From NCBI GenBank assembly GCA_016713785.1, contig JADJOM010000003.1:1631501-1695500 (forward strand): DNA of 64,000 bases, in the 5' to 3' direction. Origin of the DNA: Gemmatimonadota bacterium (GTDB lineage Bacteria; Gemmatimonadota; Gemmatimonadetes; Gemmatimonadales; GWC2-71-9). The notes below the pieces were generated by a model. That model was given only the letters and a program-made list of their open reading frames with translations. It searched no databases and had not been told where the DNA came from. The position numbers and the translations under genes are program-made. Shown piece after piece: positions 17,347 to 26,908 of the stretch (position 1 is its first letter; every line of letters begins with the position of its first letter).

Positions 17347-19785
17347 CTACTCCTCCCGGAGGACGGTGGCCGGATCCACCCGGGTGGCGCGCCGGGCGGG
17401 AAGCCAGGTGGCCAGCGCCGTGACGGCGGCCAGCAGCAGGGGAATCAGCAGGAAGGTCACCGGGTCGGTGGCGCTCACGCCGAAAAGCATCGACCGGATG
17501 AGGCGGGTGAGCAGCAGCGCGGCCACCAGCCCGATCCCCAGGCCGATCGCCACCAGGCGCATGCCCTGCCCCAGCACCAGCCGCAGGACGTCGCCGGCCG
17601 CGGCGCCGAGTGCCAGCCGGACGCCCATCTCGCGGGAACGCTGGGTCACGGTGTAGGCCATCACCCCGTAGAGCCCGATCGCGGCCAGCGCCGCCGCCAG
17701 CCCGGAAAAGAGCGTGAGCAGCACCATCGAGAACCGGCGCGGCCCCGTGGTGCCCTCGACCAGCGACACCAGCGTGGCCGGGGTGGAGAGCGGCAGGTTC
17801 CGGTCGATCCCGGCCACCGCCGCCTTGACCGCCGGCAGCGCGGCCAGCGGCTCGCCCGCCGTCCGCACCGCGAACGCCAGGAACGGGATCCCCGTCTGCT
17901 GCAGCGGGAAGTAGACCTGCACCCGCTGCCCGCCATCCAGTCCCTCGTGCATCGTGTGCCCCACCACCCCCACCACCTCGATCCACACGATGACCGAGTC
18001 GCCCGGGTTGCTGAAGGTGATGCGCTTGCCGATCGGGTCGGTGTCGGGCCAGTAGCGGCGGACCATCTCTTCGTCCACCACCACCACGCGGCGCGCGTCG
18101 CCATCGTCGTCCGCGGTGAAGCCGCGGCCGCGGACCAGCGGGATCTCCAGCGCGGCGAAGAAGCCGGGCGTCACGAACCGCACGTCGCCCCAGGGCCCGG
18201 GTGTGCCGGCCGGCGCCTGGTACCCCTCCACCCCGAAACCGGAGGTGGACCAGTTGCCCCCGAACGGCAGCACCGAGGTGCCGCCCACGGCCGTGACGCC
18301 GGGGACCGCCGCGATGGCGGCCATGGCCCGGTCATAGAAGGCGTTGCGCAGGGTGTCGTTGGGATAGCTGGCGGCGGGCAGGGTGACGTTGAACGTGAGG
18401 ACGTGCTCGGGCGTGAAGCCCGGGTCCACGCCGACCAGCCGCGCGAAGCTCCGCACCAGCAGCCCGGCCCCCACCAGCAGGGTGAGCGCCAGCGCCACCG
18501 TGGCCACCACCAGCCCGCGGCGGAGTGCCATGCCGCCGCGGTCGCCGGCGGTGCCGCGCCCGCCCTCGCGCAGCGTCTCGGCGAGGGAGGTCCGGGCCAC
18601 CCGCACCGCGGGCACCAGCCCGAACAGGAGGCCCGTCACCAGCGAGAGCAACAGCGCAAAACCGAGCACCGTCCGGTCGAGCACCAGGTCGCTGCTCGGG
18701 GTGAGGCTCCCGCTGTTGATGGCCAGCAGCGCGGGCACCCCCCAGACCGCGAGCACCACCCCGAGCCCGCCACCGAGGAGGGCCAGCAGCACGCTCTCGG
18801 CCAGGAGCTGCCGGACCAGGTCCGCCGGCGAGGCGCCGAGCGCCACCCGCACGGCGATCTCGCGCCCTCGCCCCGCCGCCCGCGCCAGCTGCAGGTTGGC
18901 CACGTTGGCGCAGGCGATCAGCAGCACCAGGCTCACCGCGCCGAGCAGCACCAGCAGCGCGCCCCGCGAGCCGCCGTTCTCTTCCTCGGGCAGGGTGGTG
19001 ACGTGCAGGTCCCAATCCGCCGGGTAGGCGTCCGGGTAATCGGCCTTGAGCCGGGTGGCCAGGGCATGGAATTCCGCCTGAGCCCGCTCCAGGGTCACGC
19101 CGTCCCCGAGCCGGCCGGTGAAGTTCAGGAATTCGTTGGTGCGGCGGGTGTCGCTGAACTGCTCGGGCTGGAAGCGGAGCGGGGTCCAGAACTGCGCCGC
19201 GCGGAACCGGAAGCCGCGGAAGCTCGCGGGCATCACGCCGATGACCTGGTAGCGCTCGCCGTCCAGCAGCACCGAGCGCCCGACCGCGTCGCGGTCGCCG
19301 CCGAACAGGCGCTGCCAGGCGCCGTGGCTCAGGACCAGCACATGATCATCGTCCGCGGCCGCGTCATCGGGCCCCAGTGCCCGGCCCAGCGCCGCGGGCA
19401 CGCCGTAGGTCCGGAAGTAGTCCCCGGCCACCCGGAGCCCGGCGATCCGCTCCGGCTCCCCATGGCCGGTGAGGTTCGGGGCCCACCCCATCTCGACCGC
19501 CGACGACTGGAAGACCTGCCGCTGCTCCTGGTAGTCGCGGAAGCCGGGCACCGACACCGGCGCTTCCATGTTGTTGAGGGAGGGGTAGAAGTGTTCCACC
19601 ACCACCAGCCGGTCCGGGTCCTGGTACGGCAGCGGGCGCAGCAGCACCGCGTTGATCACGGAGAAGATCGCGGTGGTGGCGCCGATCCCCAGGGCCAGCG
19701 TGGTGATGGCCACCCCGGCATACCCCGGGCTGCGGCGCAGGGCGCGCACCGCGTATCGCAGGTCCTGCAGCACTCCGCTCAGCAT
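17347..19785 (-). CDS. ADOP-family duplicated ABC permease (second of three)
   Basis: 812 residues with the same two-unit MacB/FtsX layout: an N-terminal LQDLRYAVRALRRSPGYAGVAITTLALGIGATTAIFSV anchor, a periplasmic domain, a central GREIAVRVALGASPADLVRQLLAES permease motif and the C-terminal SREMGVRLALGAAAGDVLRLVLGQG. It ends PARRATRVDPATVLREE. AGGAG precedes the ATG. It is flanked by two paralogues of near-identical length, so the locus has arisen by tandem duplication. Confidence 0.9.
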   Translation of the reverse strand: MLSGVLQDLRYAVRALRRSPGYAGVAITTLALGIGATTAIFSVINAVLLRPLPYQDPDRLVVVEHFYPSLNNMEAPVSVPGFRDYQEQRQVFQSSAVEMGWAPNLTGHGEPERIAGLRVAGDYFRTYGVPAALGRALGPDDAAADDDHVLVLSHGAWQRLFGGDRDAVGRSVLLDGERYQVIGVMPASFRGFRFRAAQFWTPLRFQPEQFSDTRRTNEFLNFTGRLGDGVTLERAQAEFHALATRLKADYPDAYPADWDLHVTTLPEEENGGSRGALLVLLGAVSLVLLIACANVANLQLARAAGRGREIAVRVALGASPADLVRQLLAESVLLALLGGGLGVVLAVWGVPALLAINSGSLTPSSDLVLDRTVLGFALLLSLVTGLLFGLVPAVRVARTSLAETLREGGRGTAGDRGGMALRRGLVVATVALALTLLVGAGLLVRSFARLVGVDPGFTPEHVLTFNVTLPAASYPNDTLRNAFYDRAMAAIAAVPGVTAVGGTSVLPFGGNWSTSGFGVEGYQAPAGTPGPWGDVRFVTPGFFAALEIPLVRGRGFTADDDGDARRVVVVDEEMVRRYWPDTDPIGKRITFSNPGDSVIVWIEVVGVVGHTMHEGLDGGQRVQVYFPLQQTGIPFLAFAVRTAGEPLAALPAVKAAVAGIDRNLPLSTPATLVSLVEGTTGPRRFSMVLLTLFSGLAAALAAIGLYGVMAYTVTQRSREMGVRLALGAAAGDVLRLVLGQGMRLVAIGLGIGLVAALLLTRLIRSMLFGVSATDPVTFLLIPLLLAAVTALATWLPARRATRVDPATVLREE

Positions 19786-19831
19786 GGCGTGCGTCTCCTG
19801 GTGGGGTGGCGGGACCGGCCGGGGAACCGGG

Positions 19832-22291
19832 CTACTCCGCGCGCAGCACCGTCAACGGGTCGATCGCGGCCGCCCGGCGCGCGGGCAGCCAGGCCGCGAG
19901 CAGCGCGGCGGCGAGGAACAGCGCCGGCCCGCCCAGCAGCGCCACCGGTTCCAGCGGGGCCAGGCCGAACAGCACCCGGTGGGCCACCAGGCTCGCCCCG
20001 ATGGTGAGCGCCACCCCGACGCAGACTCCGACGACCACCTGGCGCAGGCCGTCCCCCACGACCTGCCGCACCACCTGCGCGGCCCCGGCCCCGAGGGCCA
20101 GGCGGATCCCGATCTCCCGGCGCCGCTGGCCGACCCCGAAGGCGACCACGCCGTATACCCCGAGGCTCGCGAGCAGCAGGCCCAGCAGCCCGAAGGCCCC
20201 CGCGGCCACCCCGCCGATCCGTGCCGGAAGCAGGGAGAGGGCCAGCGAGGCCTTGAGCGTCCCGAGACCCTCCACCGGCAGCGCGGGGTCGAGGTCGCGG
20301 ATCACCTCGCGCACCGGGCCGGCCAGCGCGAGCGGATCGCCGGCGCTGCGGACCACCAGGGTGGTGCGGTGCGCGCTCACCTGCGCGAGTGGCAGGTAGA
20401 AGCACGGCGCCGCCGGTGTCCCGGGGCTGCCGTACGTCACGTCGCCTGCCACGCCCACCACCGTCACCCACGGCCCCTCGGGCCCCTGGTAGCTGAGCCG
20501 TCGCCCGATCGCGGAGCCCCCCGGCCAGTAGCGCGCCGCGAAGGCGGCGTTGACGATCGCCACGCCCGGCGCGCCCGCGGCGTCTGTGTCGGTGAAGCGC
20601 CGTCCCTCGAGGAGCGGGAGCTCGAGCGCCTCGAAATACCCCGGACCCACCGCCACGCGACCGGCTTCCATGTCTTCCGACGGCGCGGGGGCGTAGCCCT
20701 CCGGCGTCATCCCGGAGCGATTCCCGCCCAGCGACAGCGGCAGCGTCTCGGTCAGCCCCGCCGCCGTGACCCCCGGCAGCGCCCGCACCCGCTCCGCCAG
20801 CTCCCGCTGGAACTGGTGTCCGCGCGCCGTGGACCAGCCGGTGAGCCCCCAGTCGGTGGCGAGCACCAGCCCGTCCCGCGCGCCGAAGCCCGGATCCAGC
20901 GCGGACGCGCGGGCCAGGCTGCGGCCAAAGAGGAACGCCAGGGCGATGAGGGGCAGCACGAACGCCACCTGCGTGGCCACCAGCAGGCTCCGCAGCCAGC
21001 TGCGTCCCATCACCAGCAGGGCGCCCTGGTCCTTGAGCGCGGGAATGAGGCTCGGGCGCGTGGCCTGCAGCGCGGGGGCCAGTCCCAGTACCAGGCCGGC
21101 GATGAGGCTGACGACCAGCGTGAACCCGAGCACCCGCCCATCGAGGGTGAGGTCCAGCGACACCGGCACGGGCAGGGGCAGCTGCAGCGAGGAGACCAGG
21201 CCGTGCAGCCACGCCGCGGCCCCGAGGCCAAGGGCGCCGCCGGCCAGGGCCACCAGCAGGCTTTCGGTCAGCAGCTGCGCCACCAGGCGCCGCCGCTCCG
21301 CCCCGAGCGCGATCCGGATCGCGATCTCCCGCCGGCGGGCCAGGGCCCTCCCCAGGGAGAGGTTGGCCACGTTGGCGCAGGCGATGAGCAGCACCGCGCC
21401 CACCACCAGGAAGAGCAGGAGCGTCGCCAGCACCACCGGCGTCCGCGCGTCCGGGAACACCCGGGCCGCGGCCTCGGGCAGGACGGTCAGGTCCCGCCCC
21501 GCGCCGTCGAGCGTGCTCCACATCGCGGGCTCCGCCTGCCGCAGGGCGCGCGCGGCGACGGCGGCCTGCGCCGTGGCCTGCGCCAGCGTGGCGCCCGGCG
21601 CCAGGTGCCCGAAGAGCAGCAGGCTGCGATTGCCCCGCTCGCCGAAGAAGTCATTGCCGGGATTGACGGCGCCGGAGGCGCCGAAGGGCACCCAGGCGTC
21701 CTGCCCGATGCCGCGGAGCAGCCCGCTGAAGCCCGGGCGGGCCACGCCGGCCACCGTGAAGGGCTGCCCGCCGAGGGTCACCGACCGGCCGACGATCGCC
21801 GGGTCCCCGCCGAACCGGGCCCGCCACAGGGCGTGGCTCAGCACCACCGTGTGGGCGTCCGCGCCGGGACGCTCCTGGTCCGGGCGGAAGCCCGGCCCCA
21901 GGGCCAGCGGGATGCCCATGCCCGTAAAGAAGTCGGCGGAGACCAGCCCCGCGACGATCCGCGAGGTGTTGCCTCCTTCGAAGAGGCTGGTGGGCACCAG
22001 CTGCATCCCGACGACATGGTCGAACGCCGGCAGCTGCGCCCGGAAGCTCACCAGGTCCGGGTAGCTCGAGGCGCCGTAGCGGGTGCCGCTGAAGTCGCTG
22101 GTGTAGAGCGCCGCCACGCGGTCGGGTTCGCCCACGGGGAGCGGCTTGAACAGGAGCCCGTTGGCGAAGGTGAACAGCACCGCGTTGCCCGCGATGCCGA
22201 GCGCGAGCGAGGCGATGGCCACGCAGGCGTACGCGGGACTCCGCGCCAGGCTGCGCAGGGCGTAGCGAAGGTCCTGCCGGACGTTATCCAT
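19832..22291 (-). CDS. ADOP-family duplicated ABC permease (first of three)
   Basis: 819 residues from the ATG at 22291; the track-like upstream extension is dismissed because DNVRQDLRYALRSLARSPAYACVAIASLALGIAGN is the family N-terminus and GAGG precedes the ATG. It has two MacB core/FtsX units, with RREIAIRIALGAERRRLVAQLLTES in the middle and RREIGIRLALGAGAAQVVRQVVGDG at the end, and ends PARRAAAIDPLTVLRAE. It follows its ATPase gene by 67 bases. Confidence 0.9.
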   Translation of the reverse strand: MDNVRQDLRYALRSLARSPAYACVAIASLALGIAGNAVLFTFANGLLFKPLPVGEPDRVAALYTSDFSGTRYGASSYPDLVSFRAQLPAFDHVVGMQLVPTSLFEGGNTSRIVAGLVSADFFTGMGIPLALGPGFRPDQERPGADAHTVVLSHALWRARFGGDPAIVGRSVTLGGQPFTVAGVARPGFSGLLRGIGQDAWVPFGASGAVNPGNDFFGERGNRSLLLFGHLAPGATLAQATAQAAVAARALRQAEPAMWSTLDGAGRDLTVLPEAAARVFPDARTPVVLATLLLFLVVGAVLLIACANVANLSLGRALARRREIAIRIALGAERRRLVAQLLTESLLVALAGGALGLGAAAWLHGLVSSLQLPLPVPVSLDLTLDGRVLGFTLVVSLIAGLVLGLAPALQATRPSLIPALKDQGALLVMGRSWLRSLLVATQVAFVLPLIALAFLFGRSLARASALDPGFGARDGLVLATDWGLTGWSTARGHQFQRELAERVRALPGVTAAGLTETLPLSLGGNRSGMTPEGYAPAPSEDMEAGRVAVGPGYFEALELPLLEGRRFTDTDAAGAPGVAIVNAAFAARYWPGGSAIGRRLSYQGPEGPWVTVVGVAGDVTYGSPGTPAAPCFYLPLAQVSAHRTTLVVRSAGDPLALAGPVREVIRDLDPALPVEGLGTLKASLALSLLPARIGGVAAGAFGLLGLLLASLGVYGVVAFGVGQRRREIGIRLALGAGAAQVVRQVVGDGLRQVVVGVCVGVALTIGASLVAHRVLFGLAPLEPVALLGGPALFLAAALLAAWLPARRAAAIDPLTVLRAE

Positions 22292-22358
22292 GGCGGAGCC
22301 TCGGGAACGGGTCGCGGCGGCGGAGTGCCGCCGCGCGTGGGGATGGCCCGGCGGGGGA

Positions 22359-23069
<711 letters not shown>

Positions 23070-23126
23070 GCGCGCTCCAGGGCGGCGTTCAGGCTGAGGG
23101 AGGAAGAGGGAAGGGAAACGACTGGT

Positions 23127-24371
23127 TCACTTGAGACGGACCCGCTCGACCGCGTCCCACCGCGACATGTCGGAAAGGATCACGACATCGCCTTCGGCGA
23201 GCCCGCGGATGATCTCGATGGCGTTGACGGAGTTCCGGCCCAGCTCGACCCGCACCCGCTCGGCCTCGTCGGTGCCGGGAATCACCCGGAACAGGCCCAC
23301 GGTGCTGTTGGCCTGGCCGTAGGCCGGGCGCCCCACGTGCAGCACCCGGTCGAGCCGCTCCAGCTCGATCGTGCCATCCACGCTCAGGTCGGGACGCGCC
23401 CCCCGGGGCAGCGGCCCGTCGAGCATCACGTCGACCGTCACGGTCGCGTTCTGCGACGCCGGATCGATCCGCACCACGTGGCCCTTGATGATGCCGTTGC
23501 GCGTGTCGATCGCCGCCACCTGGCCGATCACCACGTCCTTGGCCTGCGTCTCCGGGATGCGGAGCACCGCCTTGAGCCGCTCCGGCTGCACCACCTTCGC
23601 CAGCGTGGCGCCCGAGATGGCCCACTGGCCCACCTCGAGCGGCAGCTCCTGCAGCACCCCGTCGGCGCCCGCCCGCACGGTCATCGCGTCCACCATCGAG
23701 CGCTGGAAGTCGGCCACGGCCTTGAGCCGCTGGACCTGCTCCTCCTGCACCTGCAGCTGCCCCGCGATGTTGTCGGTGAAGATCTGCAGCCGCTGCTGCT
23801 CCACCGCGAGCCGCTCCGTCAGCTCCTCGGCCTTGTCCCGGGAGCGGGCGTACTCCGAGGTGGAGATGAGGTTCTGCGCGGCCAGGGCGGAGTCGGCCAG
23901 CGCCTTCCGGATCGCCTCGCGGTACTCGGACCGCACCGAGGCCACCGTCCCCGCCTGGTTGAGCCGCTGGGTCTCGAGCTGGGTCCGGAGCGACACCAGC
24001 TGGGCCTGCGACTCGGTCAGCGACCGCTCCGCCTGCAGCCGCTGGATCTCCATGTCGGGGTTGCTCAGCTCGAGCAGGATCGTGCTGGCCGTGACCCGCG
24101 CCCCCGGCTGGATCGGCTTCTTCTCCACCCGCCCCGGCGTGACCGCCGACACCCAGCGGATCTGTTCCGGGACGAGGGACCCGGGCCCCCGCACCTCGCG
24201 CACCATCGGTCCCAGCCGGACGGTGTCGGTCCAGAGCGTGCCACCCTCCACTGAGGGCGCGGCGGGCTTGAGCCGCGACAGCCCGACGGTGATGACCACC
24301 AGGGCCAGCAGCCCCGACCCCATGAGGATGAAGCGGCGGCGGTCCGGACGGCGCTCTCGGGGAATGTCCAC
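23127..24371 (-). CDS. HlyD/MacA-like periplasmic adaptor
   Basis: 414 residues from a GTG at 24371. One membrane anchor (about 14-32), a beta-barrel/lipoyl half (GPGSLVPEQIRWVSAVTPGRVEKKPIQPGARV), a long helical hairpin rich in Gln/Glu/Leu (about 105-215), the second lipoyl half (VRAGADGVLQELPLEVGQWA) and a C-terminal membrane-proximal domain. It should link the inner-membrane permeases to an outer-membrane channel; no TolC homologue is present here. It is the first gene of the long minus-strand run. Confidence 0.88.
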   Translation of the reverse strand: MDIPRERRPDRRRFILMGSGLLALVVITVGLSRLKPAAPSVEGGTLWTDTVRLGPMVREVRGPGSLVPEQIRWVSAVTPGRVEKKPIQPGARVTASTILLELSNPDMEIQRLQAERSLTESQAQLVSLRTQLETQRLNQAGTVASVRSEYREAIRKALADSALAAQNLISTSEYARSRDKAEELTERLAVEQQRLQIFTDNIAGQLQVQEEQVQRLKAVADFQRSMVDAMTVRAGADGVLQELPLEVGQWAISGATLAKVVQPERLKAVLRIPETQAKDVVIGQVAAIDTRNGIIKGHVVRIDPASQNATVTVDVMLDGPLPRGARPDLSVDGTIELERLDRVLHVGRPAYGQANSTVGLFRVIPGTDEAERVRVELGRNSVNAIEIIRGLAEGDVVILSDMSRWDAVERVRLK

Positions 24372-24741
24372 GCACGGGTCCTGGCGGCAAGGTGATGATC
24401 AACGCACCTACGAGGGTGTGCCGACCCAATGGGAAGATGCGTGCCGATGTGCCCCTCGGCACGGCCGCCACAAAGCGCCTTGGGACATCGGGTTACGATT
24501 CAGACCCTTGCCGCCCCGCCAGGGTTGCGTCCGCCGCTGGGATTCGCCGTCCCAGAACCGGACAGTGTGCCCCGGGGCAACCGGCCGCGTGTCGCTCACC
24601 GGGGTTACGTCGTCCCCTAGCCCGGAGTACCTTGGGCCGACCGTGCGTGCCCGACGGCCTTACTCTGCATCCCGGACCACAACCGCGCCACCACCGCGCT
24701 CCGCCCCCCGAGGGGGCGCCGCGCTCCAGCCCCTGGAACGC
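24372..24741. other. Divergent intergenic region (370 bp)
   Basis: Lies between the adaptor gene (minus) and the first propeller lipoprotein gene (plus), so it must hold both promoters. On the minus strand at 24431-24446 there is a partial sigma-54-like element, CGGCACG-catc-TTCC: the -24 half is good but the -12 half has CC where GC is required. No convincing sigma-70 promoter, repeat or RNA motif seen for the plus-strand gene. Confidence 0.4.
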
Positions 24742-25812
24742 ATGTCGCGATCGCTCTCGCGGGTCATGGTCGTCGTGTGCCTCTGCGCCTGCAGCCACCC
24801 GGATGCCTTCCCTTCCGGCGACCCGGGCGACGACGGCCCCTTTTCCGGTCCGCCCCCGCAGCGGCTCACGCTCAACCCCGCGGTGGACCAGGCGCCCTCC
24901 TGGTATCCGGATGGCTCCGCCCTGCTCTATGCCTTCGACCAGGCCGAGCGGCCCGATCTCGACCGGTGCCTCGGGCTGCTCCCGGCGTTGGGCGGCACCC
25001 GCCAGGCCGAGAAGTGCCCGATTGTCGACGCCGGCGGGGATTCCACGGACGTCTATGAATGGGCCGCGGCCAGCGCCGGCGGGCGCGTGGCCTGGGTGGA
25101 GCAGCATGGACCGGCGGGGTTCCGCACCCCGTCGAGTGGGGCCATCGCGGTGGGCTCCCTGGACCCCGTGGCGTCGCTCCGCGTGCTGCGGGCCCTGCCC
25201 TACCTGGCCCCGAGCGGCGCCATCCACGCCACCGCCACCCACCTCGGCTGGCTCGGGGAAGACACGGTGGTGTACGTCGGGGCGGACGTGGTGACCTCGC
25301 GGGCCTGCCAGGGCTGCAAGCTCGACACCCTCGTGATCGGGCACGACGTCGTGACCCTCGACCTGGCCACCGATCCCGCCACGCTCGCGATCGTGCCCGG
25401 CACCGCGGGCGCCACCAGCGTGTGGCCGGGGAGCGGCAGCATCCTCTATACCCTGGGGGGGGACAGTCAGGTCTTCCGGCGACAGCTCGCGACCGGGGTG
25501 GTCGACACGGTCTTCGATTTCGGCGGCCTCGGCATCGCGCGCGACGCCGGGCTGATCGGAAGCCAGCTCACCGCGGTGGTGGGCGGACGGGTCAGCTTCG
25601 GCATCGACCCGCTGCTCGGGCCGGTCCAGCGCGACAGCGGCGGCACGCTCTACCTGGTGGACCTGACCTCGCCGACCCCGACGGCGCTCAGTCCCGACAA
25701 CCAGTTGCTGCGGCATGCGGCGCCGGTCGCCGGACGGGGCGTGGTGGCGGCGGAGGCCACCGATACCGCCGGCCCATTCATCCCGGACCTCTTCCTCTAT
25801 ACCCTGCCGTGA
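24742..25812 (+). CDS. Beta-propeller lipoprotein (PD40-like), copy 1
   Basis: 356 residues. The ATG at 24742 gives a lipoprotein signal (VVVCLCAC, lipid Cys at about 17). The mature protein has repeated short beta-blades: PSWYPDGSALLYAF, GRVAWV, TVVYVGADVV, GSILYTLGGDSQVF and GGTLYLVDLTSPTPTALS, as in TolB/PD40 propellers. It has a conserved Cys pair (RACQGCKLDT). No function is known. Its stop overlaps the GTG start of a clear paralogue, and a TonB-dependent receptor follows, so it may be a surface partner of that receptor. Confidence 0.75.
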   Translation: MSRSLSRVMVVVCLCACSHPDAFPSGDPGDDGPFSGPPPQRLTLNPAVDQAPSWYPDGSALLYAFDQAERPDLDRCLGLLPALGGTRQAEKCPIVDAGGDSTDVYEWAAASAGGRVAWVEQHGPAGFRTPSSGAIAVGSLDPVASLRVLRALPYLAPSGAIHATATHLGWLGEDTVVYVGADVVTSRACQGCKLDTLVIGHDVVTLDLATDPATLAIVPGTAGATSVWPGSGSILYTLGGDSQVFRRQLATGVVDTVFDFGGLGIARDAGLIGSQLTAVVGGRVSFGIDPLLGPVQRDSGGTLYLVDLTSPTPTALSPDNQLLRHAAPVAGRGVVAAEATDTAGPFIPDLFLYTLP

Positions 25813-26906
25813 AGCCGCTGCGCTGCATCCTCCTGGTCGTGCTGGCGGGCTGCGGTCATGCCGAGCCCTTCACCACCGATGCGCCGGGCGACGGCGGTCC
25901 ACGCGACGCCACGGCGCCGGTGCGCCTGACCTACAACATCGGGCAGGATGGCTGGGCCGCCTGGTCGGCCGATGGCACGACGCTGTACTACTCGGCGCAG
26001 GATACGTTCACGGTGGACAAGGACCGCTGCATCGTGCGGATGCCGGGCGGCGGCGGGACCCGCAGCCCGCTCGCCTGCCCCGCCGACCCGGGCGGCAATG
26101 ATACCACCGAGATCCTCGACCAGCCCGCGCCGCGCGGCGGCCGGCTGGTGTATGCCTCGTCCACGCTCGGCGTGGACGAGCATTCACCGTTCCGGATCGC
26201 GCTGTGGCTCGCGCGCGACTCGAGTTTTGCCCCCGCCACGCGGCTCTTCGACTTTCCCTACACCGCGCCCTCCGGCCGCTCCCACGACGCCCCGCTCTTC
26301 CTGCAGTGGCTGCGCGACGACGTCCTGCTCTTCATCGGCGCGGAGAACGGCTGCTGCCGGAAGGACACCATGCGCTTCGGGGAGCAGGTGGTGCTGCTCG
26401 ACGTGGGCGGCGCCGCGCCGGTCCGGAGCTTCGTGCCCGGCACCACCCGGGCCAGCGCGGTGCAGGCGGCCGCCGATGGGGCCACCATCTACTACACGAT
26501 CGCGGGCGACAGCCGCGTCTTTGCCCAGGTCCTGACGACCGGGCAGGTCGACACCCTGCACGACTTCGGGCCGGGCCGGGTGGCGCGCGACCCGCAGCTC
26601 CGCGGCACCACGCTCTTCGCGATCGTGGACGGGCACGACGGGTTCACCGACCTGCCTCCATTCGATGACGTGCAGGTGGACTACGGCGGCACGCTGGTGG
26701 CGGTGGACCTGGCCACGGGCACCGAGACCCGGCAGGGGGACACCCTGCACCTGTACAAGCGGCCGCGGCTGGCGCCCGGGGGCGGCGCGCTCGCGGTGGA
26801 GGGCTACCCGATGACCATCAACGTCCTGCGCGACAGCACGGGCACGATCATCCTGGCGGACACCAGCGTGAGCCGGTGGGCCGATCTCTGGCTTCTGGAG
26901 GAATAG
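25809..26906 (+). CDS. Beta-propeller lipoprotein (PD40-like), copy 2
   Basis: 365 residues from the GTG at 25809, which overlaps the previous stop as GTGA. The lipoprotein signal is short (CILLVVLAGC, Cys about residue 15). It aligns with the preceding protein throughout: the N-terminal DAPGDGGP, WAAWSADGTTLYYSAQD, the Cys pair (here NGCCRKDT), AAADGATIYYTIAGDSRVF, YGGTLVAVDLATG and LAPGGGALAVE. It ends with WADLWLLEE two bases before the receptor's GTG. Tandem duplication is clear; the role is unknown. Confidence 0.75.
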   Translation: MKPLRCILLVVLAGCGHAEPFTTDAPGDGGPRDATAPVRLTYNIGQDGWAAWSADGTTLYYSAQDTFTVDKDRCIVRMPGGGGTRSPLACPADPGGNDTTEILDQPAPRGGRLVYASSTLGVDEHSPFRIALWLARDSSFAPATRLFDFPYTAPSGRSHDAPLFLQWLRDDVLLFIGAENGCCRKDTMRFGEQVVLLDVGGAAPVRSFVPGTTRASAVQAAADGATIYYTIAGDSRVFAQVLTTGQVDTLHDFGPGRVARDPQLRGTTLFAIVDGHDGFTDLPPFDDVQVDYGGTLVAVDLATGTETRQGDTLHLYKRPRLAPGGGALAVEGYPMTINVLRDSTGTIILADTSVSRWADLWLLEE

Positions 26907-26908
26907 GC

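Noticed and set aside
24431..24446. Sigma-54 promoter for the exporter operon
   Set aside because: The -24 half fits (GGCACG), but the -12 half has CC in place of the near-invariant GC, so it is not called as a promoter.
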